A stretch of DNA of 64,000 bases from Micromussa lordhowensis (GCA_964020085.1 OZ026601.1:8673835-8737834); one strand, 5' to 3'. Positions 1 through 11,334 are shown, counted from the first letter of the stretch. The notes: generated by a model not told the origin, from the sequence alone. Numbers and translations are program-made.

Positions 1-3
1 AAC

Positions 4-1893
4 TTGGTTTCAGTTTCTTGCTCATTTGACATAGGCTGGCAGAAGAGGGGCAAAGGCCATAATTCACATACTGGTCATGCAGCAGTAATGAGCCTAACAA
101 CTTGTAAAGTCTTGGATTACAGTACACGAACCAAGACTTGTAGATTCTGCGACCAAGGCAAAAATAGCAACAAGAAAGTTAAAGTACCTGATTGTCGCAA
201 AAATCACAATGCTTCATCAAAGGCAATGGAGCCTGCCTCAGCTGTGGAGATGTTTAACAATGCCCCAAAACAAAAAGTGAAGTATGCATTTTATACTGGA
301 GATGACGACTCCACAACTGAGGCTCACATTCGACAGAAAGTCTCCTATGGAGTTGAAAAGTTCAGTGATATCAATTGTAATACAGATCCTTAACTACACG
401 ATTAGTACAAAATTTGCTGACAGCTCCATCTTGTCACAAAAAGTAATAAATTACCTGGTAAAGTGTTTTTCATATGGTGTTGCACAGAACAAAGGAGATG
501 CAAAAGCAATCCAGGCAACCATAAACTGCATTGTTCCCCATGCATTTGGCGACCATAAAAACTGTGACAATAAGTGGTGTAAATTCCTGCAAGATCCAGC
601 TTCATATAAACATGAAAACCTTCCGTATGGGAAAGACTTGTTTGGAGACAAATTGAGATCTGCCCTTGAAAACATATTTAGTGATTACTGTACTGATGCA
701 GTGGCTGACAAATTAGCCCCCATGACAAATTCACAAAGGAACGAAGCTCTAAACAGTGCAGTTGGCTCGAAAAATCCAAAACTCAGGTTCTATGGGGGAA
801 GCGAAAGCAATGACTTTCGTGTAGCGTGTGGAGTAGCACAAACTAACATATATGGCCTGGAAAATATTGCACAGAGTCTATCGTGTCCTTTCCTACTAAT
901 GATTGGCTATGCCACCAAACCAGTTTAAAGAAATTGAGAACTTTGCCCCCAAGATTACCTTAGGCCCGTAGCCAAAAAGTGAAATACGACGATAACATAT
1001 TCTATAACTTCCTAATATTTAAAACAAATGCAACTGGTAAATCTGCCGAAATCTGCCAACTATCAGTAAATGACAAATCTGCTTCACACACGTTCTCAGT
1101 CTACATTATGTCCACAAAGGACATCGATTTGTATGCTTCAAAAATTAATGAGCTAAAAATAGTAAAGATCAACGGAGAGCGTAAACTGTACAAGGACGAC
1201 AAAACTGGTAAGAGCTATACCTTTTGATGCTGCGATTGCTCAATTCAAGAGCTATCTCTCACAGTCCATAAACATAGCCAAGAACTGAGGACACCACCAA
1301 CAAACAAGTAAGTACAGTTCTCATTGGACACAACGCCTCCACGTTCAACACTCCAATTCTTTTAAGAAATGCTTGAAAGGAATTCTCTTCTGAGCTGCAA
1401 TCCATGGATGTCTGGTTTGCTGATTCTCTTTCACTGTTCAAAGAACTCGTTAAAAGTCAACTTCCTGCTTTACGGAACGCCGATGGCACATTTCCGAAGA
1501 CTAACCGGTCTCTCTACAAGACCTTGGTTAATCAAACCTTCGACGCACACGATGCCTCGGAAGATTCTGTTTTCTTCAAAATTGGAATTGTCGAATAAAA
1601 CCATCGTAGAAAACTCGGCACTCACCGACACAAATCATGCATTCCAGGGCTTGGAGTATCTCGATCGTCGCCACAAAATATTGCAATCCTTCCGAGGTAA
1701 GCTGTACAATCCAGAAAGAAACGATAGTGCCATAACGAAAACCATTGCAGAAAAAATTGCTGGGAGTGGTTTGGCATATGAAGATTTGAAAAGAGCGCCG
1801 TCATGCGCAACATCGATATCACCACGAGTAACTCGCACTGGTCGAATTTTAGCAGCCGTCGTTGCTAATTTCCAATGTGCTAGCAGTCTATAG
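4..1893 (+). pseudogene. Mutator-like transposase plus DEDDh exonuclease, decayed
   Basis: Seen: an open stretch at 4-393 with DIGWQKRGKGHNS and GKVLDYSTRTKTCRFC, then in another frame 360-928 with HAFGDHKNC, DLFGDKLRSAL and GSESNDFRVACGVAQTN. These match, from memory, the Mutator-like transposase domain proteins abundant in corals. A C-terminal exonuclease part follows: AEICQLSV and TFSVYIM (979-1227), GHNASTFNTPILLRNA at about 1329-1376, then AHDASEDS near 1546-1570. Exo motif I, normally FDxE, reads FKTN; motif II has N in place of D; only motif III (H and D) looks intact. At least three frame changes and an in-frame stop just after LLRNA break it. Inference: an inactive transposon copy; the exonuclease part resembles the PML C-terminal exonuclease fold often named in coral annotations. 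The 5' end probably lies left of the window. Confidence 0.7.
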
Positions 1894-2397
1894 GGTAAGG
1901 TCATTAAAATATAATGCGTCCATCTGGCAAGAATAATGTCTTAATATCTCCCCTGTACCACTATTTCCAAAATTTATAATAAGATTCTTAGCCTCGTTTC
2001 ATACAAAACATGATAATAGCAATAAAAAACTGACGAATTGTACAGCTATTTATAAAAACTTTTATATATATATTTAAGCATATGTACATAAAGAAATCTT
2101 CGGTAAGAAAAAGAAATATCAAACAAAGCGGAAGCATAGAAAAAAAACATTTCATTAAGAAATTTTTCTTCATCAATAACAATAACAATAACAATAACAA
2201 TAATAATAATAATAATGGATGGGCACATAGCGTCTCCCGGCATACAAATCTCTATAAATTTGGGTAAAAAGTTCCTCCGCATATCTTGCATAAGAAAAAT
2301 TATTGTGACCTGAATCTTGGCGAGAGTCTTTGCGTACTTAACGGTTTTGATTTTTATTTTGAATGGCGTAACACTGAAAACCAGCAATAAGGGGTTC

Positions 2398-2429
<32 letters not shown>

Positions 2430-3078
2430 CTTATGCTAAGCCAATCCTTGCTTGAATATCTCCATGGCCGCATTGGTTGAACGTTGGGTCTTCCAAACTA
2501 GTGTGTTTGTTAACAACTGATGACTTTGAATGGATTTCAATCTTGCCCAAATCACCCTCACTGATTTATTTTTCAAAGAATTGAACAAGGAAGGAAACTA
2601 ACATATCAAGGTAGAGAATATTTGCTCAGAAAAAGAAAATCTCACCATTCCATAGCTGTCGGCTGTACTGACTGACTGCTGTTGTTTCTCAGATCAGAAG
2701 CAACAACGGCTGCATGAATCGATGAAACGTTTAGGTCATTGTACCAAATTTGACACTTTTTAACGCTTTTCAGCCTTATATACGACTATTCCAAATTCTT
2801 CTCGCTTAAGCCACGGAGTCGGCAAAATCCCTTCCTCTCTCTGAAAATCCATGCGTCGAGCGAGATAATTTGGTTTGAAATGCTTAGAACAGATCACCGA
2901 ACTCTTAGACGGTTGCCACTTTGCACGAATTGAGCCATCGCTTTGTGCGTTTCTTCTCTTCAGGACGATCTTCTCTCCATAAAACGGTATGGAATGAAGC
3001 GCAGTACCTCCTGTAAGTTTGTTATGTTCCTACATCTCACTACAACGCACCTGGCTAACATAAGCTTTATTGTTTTAG
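1894..3078. other. Non-coding, AT-rich, microsatellites
   Basis: No gene is seen. It contains an AAC/AAT trinucleotide run (about 2176-2214) and a TA dinucleotide run (about 2401-2429). Short open frames here are low-complexity poly-Asn readings of the trinucleotide run. Confidence 0.7.
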
Positions 3079-3271
3079 GTGCACTTTAACCATTGCTAAT
3101 GAAATCCGAAAAGTTCATGCTGCAGTTTCTAGAGGTCCACTGTATATTTGCTCTTGCTGTGACCAATCGTGGTATAGACACAATGCTGTCAATGCTGAAA
3201 GGCTGAGAGTTTCCAATCCTAATGCTGGAAAATATTCACTGAGTAAAAAAAGTGTGTATGACATTGAGTAA
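3079..3271 (+). pseudogene. Helitron-associated (DUF6570-like) fragment
   Basis: One frame after a good acceptor (ttgttttag) reads CTLTIANEIRKVH, then GPLYICSCCDQSWYRHN, NAERLRVSNPN and KYSLSKKSVYDIE before a stop. The ICxxCDQxWYRHxV pattern followed by LR.xNP and SV recalls the cysteine-rich segment found N-terminal to Helitron helicase proteins (DUF6570). There is no Rep or helicase domain nearby, so it is at best an isolated exon remnant. A domesticated gene exon is possible but there is nothing to extend it. Confidence 0.45.
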
Positions 3272-3299
3272 ATTTGTCAGCCTTGTCGATAAAATTCCA

Positions 3300-4255
3300 C
3301 ACAAGTACGCATTTCGGACCTATTTTTTGTTTTGTTTCTTAACTACATCTCCCTTCACTTAGCCCCACCCCTATCCCCTCCAAAACTACAACAGTAACAA
3401 AAACAACACAAAAAGACAATTAAAAAGGAGCCGACTGCAAGATTGAAAGAGGAACATCCTTAATAGACGAATTTAGAAGATTTGTATGAACTCCTCCTTC
3501 AGCCTAGCGAAAAATGTATTGACCAATGTGAAGCAGCGACGATGGAAAACTAATCCACAGCATATCCATTACAATATCCTGAATAAAAGACAGTTTGTAA
3601 CAAAAGCTGCAAACCATCTTTGCAGGATTACGAATCCTTATTATCGAATCTAACAGGTGTCATTCAATGCTTGAAATGAGCAAAAGCCGGAATAGGACAG
3701 GTTTCTCGTTATGCCTGTGTCATCGAACTGACGGTAAGTATCCATCAGTTTTCCTGTGCTGTAACCTGCAATCTCATCACCCTCTCTCTCGTAAACTAAA
3801 TCGTTTAGTCGGTCAAAAGTGAAAGAGTGCAAAAGAAACATGGCAAGTCTTCAAGCGAAGCTTGAAAATATCTTCAACGTTGACTGTCATTTTGAATGAG
3901 ATTTTCGAAGACGCCGTAATTATGGGGGCTGCTTTTGACGTTAGAGTCGTTTAAAGATTAGCGCCTTGGCGTATTAGTAAAAAAAACACCTGAAAAATGG
4001 GACCAGGAAAACAATGAATTGTGTGCTCTGTAAGAACATCGCATGAAAGATAAAATACGACACAAAAGCTAATTGGTTCGGTTTGTAACATTAATAAACA
4101 CGGTAAAACTAAAGTATAAACGAGGCTTTCAATCACAGGTTCAGCATATCTGGCCAACAGCAATACAAAATGTGAAAAAAATATATATAAAATAAAAATG
4201 TTTTTAACATTTTTATTATCTGAAACGTTTTCACGTCACGTCTCTGAGCCAGTCG
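3300..4255. other. Intergenic, nothing recognised
   Basis: AT-rich sequence with no long open frame, no RNA gene and no clear repeat structure that I can see. Confidence 0.6.
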
Positions 4256-4935
4256 AGGTCTCGGTAAAAGGAAAACGAGGTGCCCACGGAAAAAAAATTC
4301 TAGTCGCGCGAGTATTTTCGCTACAAAGGCAAGTTATCAGTATCAAATTAAAGCTAACAGGCTAAATTGCCTTATAAAAGATTTTATTTTATCTAATTTT
4401 AAAAGGCGCTTAAGTTTTTTGCTCACGAACTCGGAGGTATCGAGTTTACTTCTGAAGCTCCAGCCCTTTCGCGTTGTTAAATATTCACTTCTTTTTCATT
4501 GCATCTGATTGACAGATCAAAGGCCTAACAAAGCGTGTGAGGAAATTTGCATATGTCTCGTATTAGCGGAATTATTGCATTTCAAACTAAAAAGTCGAAT
4601 CTCGAGCGCGATTTACGCAAAGAAACGGACATAAAATGAGTTACAAAGGGAAATCGGAAATTTCCTCACATCCTTTTTTTTGTCAATCAGATGCAATAAA
4701 AAGAAGTGAATATTTAACAACGCGAAAGGGCTGGAGCTTCAAAAGTAAACTCGATATCTCCGAGTTCGAGAGCAAAAAACTTAAGCGCCTTTTAAAATTC
4801 GATAAAATAAAATCTTTTATAACGTAATTTAGTCTGTTAGCTTAAATTTGATATATAACTTGCCTTTGTAGCGAAAATACTCGCGCGACTAGAATTTTTT
4901 TTCCGTGGGCACCTCGTTTTCCTTTACCGAGACCT
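4256..4935. mobile_element. Long foldback (inverted-repeat) element
   Basis: The left end AGGTCTCGGTAAAAGG is mirrored at the right end, and similarity runs inward through GTGCCCACGG, TAGTCGCGCGAG, GGCGCTTAAG, GCTGGAGCTTC and TGTCAATCAGATGC to about 4550 and 4660. The arms are roughly 290 bp with a loop of about 110 bp, so the whole element is a near-perfect snapback. The 63-codon frame at 4636-4827 is just one arm and looks non-coding. Typical of a foldback MITE. No clear target-site duplication. Confidence 0.85.
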
Positions 4936-4987
4936 TAAAATGTCATTTTATTTGACTGGAGAAATTGAAAACATAACTGGCAAGTTA

Positions 4988-5090
4988 CACTTTGTGAGTT
5001 CGTAATATACCCTTAGTTCAAATATATGATCTTTCATATATCGACTTGTATTCTTCACCATCTACGGGTATATTACGAACTCACAAAGTG
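4988..5090. repeat. Short inverted repeat, 25-bp arms
   Basis: CACTTTGTGAGTTCGTAATA at 4988 onward is mirrored by TATTACGAACTCACAAAGTG ending at 5090. Probably the remains of a small MITE. Confidence 0.75.
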
Positions 5091-5104
5091 ACCAACTGTT
5101 TGGA

Positions 5105-5400
5105 GGTTACTTTTCTGAGGGTCACGCAAGAGGCGAGTGGATGGCCCTCCTGGTATGCAACAGAACAACAGAAGAAACAGTACATTCAAGAATTCGAAAG
5201 AAAGGAATGAATAAAGATGGATCGCACCAAGAGTAAGAAGAATTCAGGCCTACGTTCGAGGGAAAAACTCATGTTAAATTCATCCTGAGGAAAATTCGGG
5301 CAACGCGACCACATGCCTCAAGTGGAGCGTGTTAAAGATGCCGAACGTTACATACGACTTCTCAGCTTTCAATCAACACAAGATCAAAAATATTTATGAT
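5105..5400 (+). pseudogene. Type-B DNA polymerase fragment, Polinton-like
   Basis: One frame reads TFLRVTQEASGWPSWY, QKKQYIQEFERKE, a stop, then NSGLRSREKLMLNSS, a stop, and GKFGQRDHMPQVE. The KLMLNS(x)xGKFGQR segment is motif B of protein-primed family B DNA polymerases, and the preceding QEASGWP and IxxFxxxE segments are typical of Polinton/Maverick-type polymerases. Two in-frame stops and loss of everything else show an old dead fragment. Similarity is from memory; a profile search would settle it. No integrase, ATPase or capsid genes lie nearby. Confidence 0.6.
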
Positions 5401-5653
5401 GAGTGCATTGAAGTTTACCGTCAACTTTTCAACTTTCATACACTGTACGAATTTATATTTTGTGATTGGCTAATTTGTACCACGTGATACTGGGTTGAGA
5501 GGAAACAACCTCATTGACGTTATTACGGTGGTGTTATAGCCGTGGTGTAAATTAAACACAACAATTCCATTACACCATGGCTTCGGCTGACTCAAAGTTT
5601 GATGATCTGTCAGTGTTTCTTTGTGCAGTATATTCAAGTTGAATAGTACAAGT

Positions 5654-5833
5654 GTTAACACACTTATTGCTCATGAGTTATCGGGATTTATCTGTACTCG
5701 CTCACTAACAATGAACTCGAAATTTTTAATACCGCACCCGGCAATGCCTCGTGCGGTATTGAAATTTATCGTTCATTATTAGTGAGCTCGTGCAGGTAAA
5801 TCCGGATAATTCGCGAGCAGTGAGTGCGTTAAC
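5654..5833. mobile_element. Palindromic MITE
   Basis: Arms begin GTTAACACAC and end GTGCGTTAAC. Inner similarity runs through the GCTC..GAGTTATC block, ACTCGCTCACTAA and TACCGCAC to the centre near 5740. About 180 bp, no coding. Confidence 0.8.
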
Positions 5834-6580
5834 CTGTAATTATATAAAGGGGATGTGTTCTGACCGAACAGTAGCCAAAGTTCTTTGATTTCATACTTTC
5901 CATAATTTTATTGCATTGTCAATGTCACCAAACACACCAACTAACTGGGTAAAGAGTCGGCAAAAGAGCATCGGCAGAACGAGACTGAATTATTTATTGA
6001 TAAGCTCCGAACACAATTGTGTTCCCGCCCTTGGTGGAGGGGGGGGGGGGGGGGGGAGTTCGGGGAAGTAATAAAAAGAGCCAAAACGTTATCTCAATAT
6101 TTTCTTCAATTTTAGTGGTTATCACGTGCCATTCATGACTTTACGTCATTATGTAGCAGCCTCCGTGAGCGGGTAAGATGAATCAAATTCTGCGCTGTGA
6201 TTGGCTACCCAAGCAAACAGGATGCCGTTATCCTGCCTTGTCGGGATTACCCGCTGTTTTGCGCGAGAAAATAGTGTTCCTTTTTGTATATGATACATCC
6301 CTTTATTGACCAAGCCTGTAAACCTTGTTTTTCTGCGCGTTTTCTCGGTCCATAAATACGCAAAAACAACTTGCAGCCATCTTGACTTCAGGCTTGGTTA
6401 ATAACCCATATAGAAAACAAAACCACTGCATAATTTTCAAAATCCAACCTACCTCACCGCACTTTCGTACAATTTCCAACCGGCCACTCTTCTCCCTATC
6501 CCCCCTCCCTCCCCCAACCAGGGAAAAAAAAGTAGATGTTTGCAATGTACTAATGAAGTAGAACGATCTCACAACAATTA
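5834..6580. other. Intergenic with a 18-base G run
   Basis: No gene. A G homopolymer sits at 6039-6056. Sequence at about 6328-6400 (GTTTTCTCGGTCCATAAATA, GCCATCTTGAC) resembles one arm of the inverted repeat at 44134-44249, so it is probably half of a related MITE. Confidence 0.5.
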
Positions 6581-6900
6581 ACAGCCACAGGGCAAAGAAC
6601 TTTCTACTTCAGGACAGTCAAACTCTGGAACTCACTGGATTCTTCTCTTAAGTTGAAACCGACACTACAGGACTTTAAACGTTGCCTGAAGAGAAGCCTT
6701 GTCTCAAACTTTTTAGTGACTTAATTGCTCTACGTTTGTCGTTTTTTTTTTAATTTTTTATTTAAAAATTAATCAGTTTGAGTATGTCATTTTACTTACT
6801 AGTTAATTAGTTAATTGATTTACTTGTGTATATAGTATTCATTATCTCGTTATTCTGAAAAGCCCATTTGGGACGAATAAAGTATGTATGTATGTAACTG
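6580..6900 (+). mobile_element. LINE 3' end (CR1/L2-like)
   Basis: A frame at 6592-6724 reads RTFYFRTVKLWNSLDSSLK then TLQDFKRCLKRSL. The LWNSL...L..FK..LK pattern is the extreme C-terminus of CR1/L2-type LINE reverse transcriptases. It ends in an ATAAAGTATGTATGTATG simple tail, as 5'-truncated LINEs do. Confidence 0.65.
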
Positions 6901-7140
6901 CACCTTGATGACTAGATTTCAGTATTGACTCACTCAGCCCTCAACGTCAACTGAAATATTGTCTACGAATATATAAAGAGAAAATGAACGTTTCGACGAA
7001 ATATGAATCTGTGGAGCAGTTCATGGAACAGTTCCTAATTATGTGCGTGAAACCAAAATGATCGCTCTAGCCAATCACAAAGTGACAGACAACACAGAGA
7101 ACCAATCAACACTCAAAGTAAACACATTTGGCTGACTTAA

Positions 7141-7387
7141 GGTAATAGGCCATTTTACAGTTGTGTGCTTAGTTACCTGGCCATGAATGCAAGCGAGGCT
7201 GGAGGTGACCTTGCTTTGATACAGACCTTCAAGCTATTCTCATGTAAATGTCAACTAGTTAGCATGAGAACAACTTGATTTGCACAATAAAAGTAGAGAG
7301 GTCTGTATCAAAACAAGGTCAACTCCAGCCTCGCTGCCAGTCAGAGGCCAGGTCACTTTGCCAACAACTGTAAAATGGTCTATTCCC
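7141..7387. mobile_element. Palindromic MITE
   Basis: Left GGTAATAGGCCATTTTACAG pairs with right CTGTAAAATGGTCTATTCCC. Similarity continues inward through the CCTGG/CCAGG, GAGGCTGGAG and GTCTGTATC blocks. About 247 bp. Confidence 0.85.
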
Positions 7388-8235
7388 TTCAAATTGTTCT
7401 ACTATCAAACTTTTTTTCAAACTTGGCATAGTTAACATTCATGATATGACCATTAAAAAATTGCAATAAAAAATGAGGTCACCGTGCTTGTTTACGCGTA
7501 AGCAGGCTCGTAAAATGGGGTATTTTTACTGGTTGGGCGTTAAAAATTCGAATTATCTTCATACAGAATTAAGTTTTGATTACTTGAAAGACACAAAATT
7601 TTATCTTGAAAGTAAAGCTTCTTTTATTCACACAAGTAGTATTGCTTCATTTAAGCCGTTTTTGATTGCCTGATTGCTGGAATATCGCACTTTTTCGGAC
7701 AGTTCCGTGGTTAGCTTGAAGTCCTCGCCTTGGCCAAATACACCCAGTATAGAACTATTTTGCAGAAAACAAATCATGTTCTACTATCAAACTTTTTTCC
7801 TTCTTCAAATATGTTCTTTATGCTATAACGTTACTATAAAATCTTAAAATTAATTTACACCATGGAGTGGCTGTGCAAAGTTTGCTGGGAAGAATAGACA
7901 AGACATGATCTGCCATTTTTGGCCACCGAGGTGGCCGTTTATTTTCCTAACCATTAACTTTTAACTCAAGAAAAAACCTAGAACAATAGAAATGATTCCC
8001 AGCAAAGGTGAGGGAGTACCCGCCATGCACAAATGTTTGAAGTAATCACAGTCTATACTGAGGGTGGGTGGGCGGGAAATGGCGAACCGCTCGGAGAGCT
8101 CGAGTTGTGGAAAAGAGGACAGTATCCTGGCCTCATACGCTTAAGTATTTGATTATCTAAGTCCCGGATGACCCCCAACCACTTGCTGGGAGACTGGCAC
8201 TAACAAGCAGCATAAAATCATTTATTCCCCTGCAG
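7388..8235. other. Intergenic, nothing recognised
   Basis: No gene or repeat structure I can support. A 66-codon frame at 7473-7673 has no recognisable features. Confidence 0.5.
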
Positions 8236-8410
8236 GGCCCGGTTCCTGAAAGGAGGAATAAACTATGCCAGGTATAACAGTTATTCCAGGGATAAATCTG
8301 CTATTCTAGGAATAACTATACCAGGAATAAAAATGGGTTCCCGGAAGCACTAGTTATCATTGGAATAGCTAATCCAGGGATAACTTTGCTACTCTAGGAA
8401 TAAATCTTCC
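8236..8410. repeat. Harbinger left TIR and subterminal repeats
   Basis: After the TIR, short units recur: CCAGGTATAACAG, TTCCAGGGATAAATC, CCAGGAATAAA, ATCCAGGGATAACTT, CTAGGAATAAATC. These are candidate binding sites for the element's Myb-like protein or transposase. Confidence 0.75.
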
Positions 8411-8532
8411 AGCAAAGGGGATTCCCACCTGAAAAAGAAGTTTGGCGGGAAATAAGTGCAAATGCGCGCGGGCTGCCATGCGAAGGGAGTGAAGGACGAA
8501 ATTTTTCTGTATCTGTCATCTGTGTATAAAAC

Positions 8533-8941
8533 ATGGACTCGGAAGAGCATACCGTAAACAATGCAGAAAAACGAAAGAGGAAACCAAATTTTACTACCCG
8601 AGAGTTGACAATAATTACAGACAACGTGGAGGCAAATAAAGGCATCTTGCAAAGCAAGTTTACCGACAATGTGACTAATAAAACCAAAACTGAAACATGG
8701 AAAGCCATTACAGAGAAGGTTAATGCCGTTGGTGTAGCCAGCAGAACCATCTACGAAGTAAAACAGAAATGGAAAGGGCTCTTCAGCACGGCCAAGAAGG
8801 AGTTCAGCCAACAAAAAAAGGCGCAAAGGAAGACGGGTGGTGGACCGGCTCCGGGAGAGCCCTCTGAAACAAGTAAAATGATCGTCGAAGTTTATGACAA
8901 CACGCCCGGCTTTTCGGGAATAACGGGAGGTTTTGAGTCCG
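8533..8941 (+). CDS. Harbinger Myb/SANT-like protein, exon 1
   Basis: Starts at ATG 8533 and ends at the donor G|GTGAGT (8941/8942), leaving phase 1. Residues 17-95 form a Myb/SANT-like DNA-binding domain of the Myb_DNA-bind_5 (NAIF1) type: RKPNFTTRE, the tryptophan in TETWKAITEKVNAVG, and EVKQKWKGLFSTAKKE. TGGGPAPGE then GITGGFES follow, as in family members. In vertebrates HARBI1 works with NAIF1, which carries it to the nucleus and DNA; this gene is the matching partner within the transposon. No upstream in-frame ATG looks better, and a basic KRKRK patch near the N-terminus may be a nuclear signal. Confidence 0.85.
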
Positions 8942-11020
8942 GTGAGTACCGCTGTGACCATTATTTTACACGAGGGCACACAAACCGGAACTGAAAACCT
9001 GTGAAAAACAATTTTAAAACACTTTAATTAAGTCATGTGACAATAAGGGACATGTTTTGACTTGACACACAACGCCTGGTCGATTTCGCACTCGGCCATT
9101 TTGTTGTCTCCACTTGCCAGCGTTACAGGAAAGGGAGAAGCAATTGCAACTTAGTAATAAGGTAATCCTTATCTAAACGTGAGTAAGATCTGCTTGCTTT
9201 AATTAACGTGACCAAATATCCTTTGGATTAAGAAAACGAGTGTACGTTGTAAGACAATCCGATCGAAAGGAAATATCAACTGCTATGCACTTAGAAGTTC
9301 GTGGAATCGATAAAAGGGTTTGATTTGCAGCCGAACTTTTCAACTACCTCCCGGCTGTCATAAAATCATGTCTCAACTCCAAAAAAATTGCAAGATACTT
9401 TTGAAATAATGAAAAGCCGAGCCTTGAAAGAAGTGTTGACACTTGGTTAGCCCATATGTAATTTTTTGTGTACTGATTTTATGTATTTGTTAGGTTGGTA
9501 AAATTTAACCTGTTCACAGGTGGGGGAATTAAAAAAAAGGATTAGCTGATCATATACTTGTTTTCAGTATGTAATTGTATATCCTTTTACCTGATTGAAT
9601 TATTTGGTGCCTCTCATTTGCATATCCATATATTTACTTGTATTACTTGTACAGTGTGTTGCCCAGTTTCCAGCCACTTAAGTTTGTGGATACTATAACC
9701 TATTCCAGGAGCAAGTGAAATGGCTAATTTTTTCCACAAAGATGGAAAATTGTCTTACTTTGAAACCATGAAAAACTTTACTGAAGTTATGTGTATTGCT
9801 ACTGCATAACTTATCCAGTTTCCAGCCATATATATAAGCAATGTTCTTCTCGGGAACTCTTGAGCTGTCATAGGCTAATCTAATTTAAAATGGATTGACT
9901 TTTACTTTTTTACAAAAAGCTGCAGTAAAACTGACTGGAACTGCAACTTTTGTATCTGTTGCAATCTAAGATTTCATGTTTGGTGAAAATTTATTTGTAA
10001 CATACTGCTTTAAGCTACAAGCTCATGACCTTGTGTTCACTTGTACTACAAATTGGGGGTTATTTTTGTTCTCCTCTGAACCTGCGAGTAGCGACAGTAA
10101 TGAATGAGTGGAGGAACATCTTAGTTGCCTTTAAGTCATTCGTTTTTTTTTACAGTAGCTTTAACAAATCGTTTTATTCTTTCATGAAACAAATGTTTGA
10201 GCAACGATGCATTGTGTGACTGAAAAATGGCACAGTTAATCAAAATAATTCCTAAAGATACAAGCAGAACTGAATTCTCTGAGGTAGTAATAGATTCCCT
10301 GATCAATGTCAACATCATCAAAAATATTAGTTTCCATAGGAACCACCAAACCACCTATTCCTTTACTTCTAGTTGCAGTGCAGTAAAATCACAAATTGTG
10401 CCTTTGAAAAGCCCCCCAGAACACATCAATTTGTAGCTGTAACCTTCCTTTCCCTTTTGGAATCCATTCTTTTATAAAAAAATGATATCACCAAAGAAAA
10501 ATGTTGGAGTGAAGTTTTTTTGGCTGAAAATTGGTATCAGCCAGAAAGTGGGCAACATGCTGTATGCCTTGTTTTTTCACTGCACTCAATTTTTGTTTGT
10601 TTGCTGGCCCCAAAAACTTCAAGTGCACCAAATTGTCATTTTCAACGAAGGGTTCTTGGGCTTTGTAGAATCATTATGTATGTACGTCTGAGGAAATCAC
10701 AATACATTCATTACTGGAACCTCCCCAGATCTGAATGAAATAAAACACTGGAAATAAAAGAGTAGATCAAAATTAATGTCATTTGAGTATGCTGCTTAAT
10801 TAAGGCTGGTTTCCATAATGTTGTATCAGTCAGCCATAAAGCAAAGGAAAATCATTCACTAAGGGTACCTATAAATTACTGATACGACTTCTTGAAACCA
10901 GCCATTAAAACATGGAGTTCAAATAATACACATGTACATGTACAAGATACATTTTCCTACATGTAACAAAGGAGATGTCCCTGAGAAACTTCTTATCCAT
11001 AACTTTTCTTGTTGTCTTAG
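8942..11020 (+). other. Intron of the Harbinger Myb gene
   Basis: GTGAGT to AG intron of 2079 nt, AT-rich, no open frame with recognisable content. Its size is unusual for a transposon gene and could hide regulatory sequence or an older insertion. Confidence 0.6.
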
Positions 11021-11280
11021 GAGATGTGATAGCAGAAGCTCTCCCTGCTGTAGCTGCCGAAGCAGACATGTTTGATGCAATTGATGTGGCTAAAAGCTCA
11101 CCCATAATAAGGGAGCCGGCACCAGTGAGTGGTGGGAAAAGAAAGAAGACCACTCAGGATGACCTTCTGCACTTGCAGTGCGAAACACTGCAACTGCAGA
11201 AGGAAACCCTACTAATGAAGAAAAGAAAACTTGAGCTAGAAATCAGCCAGCTGGAGTTGTCTCTCAGTTATACAACATAA
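11021..11280 (+). CDS. Harbinger Myb/SANT-like protein, exon 2
   Basis: The acceptor TTTTCTTGTTGTCTTAG precedes 11021; the exon takes up phase 1 to give GGA, then DVIAEALPAVAAEADM. It encodes a basic GGKRKKTT stretch and a C-terminal heptad-like segment rich in L, Q, E and K (LLHLQCETLQLQKETLL), likely a coiled coil for dimerisation, then stop TAA at 11278. Total product 222 residues with exon 1. A small extra exon within the 2.1-kb intron cannot be excluded, but the phases join without one. The last 50 bases form one arm of a hairpin described separately. Confidence 0.8.
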
Positions 11281-11334
11281 ATAGTTTATGTTGTATAGCT
11301 GAGACAATGCCAGCTGGCTAATTTCCATCTCAGT
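11229..11334. repeat. Hairpin spanning the Myb gene stop codon
   Basis: The arm TTGAGCTAGAAATCAGCCAG...CAGTTATACAACATAAA is mirrored immediately after the stop by TTTATGTTGTATAGCTGAGA and CCAGCTGGCTAATTTCCATC. Arms are about 50 nt and roughly 85 percent alike, with a 3-nt centre next to the TAA. Confidence 0.8.

Noticed and set aside
2082..2267. Poly-asparagine small protein
   Set aside because: Translation of an AAC/AAT microsatellite.
6303..6572. Overlapping open frames on both strands
   Set aside because: No recognisable content; overlap with a MITE-like sequence.
8389..8979. 196-codon open frame on the minus strand
   Set aside because: It is antisense to the Myb/SANT exon and the left TIR repeats, with no domain of its own.
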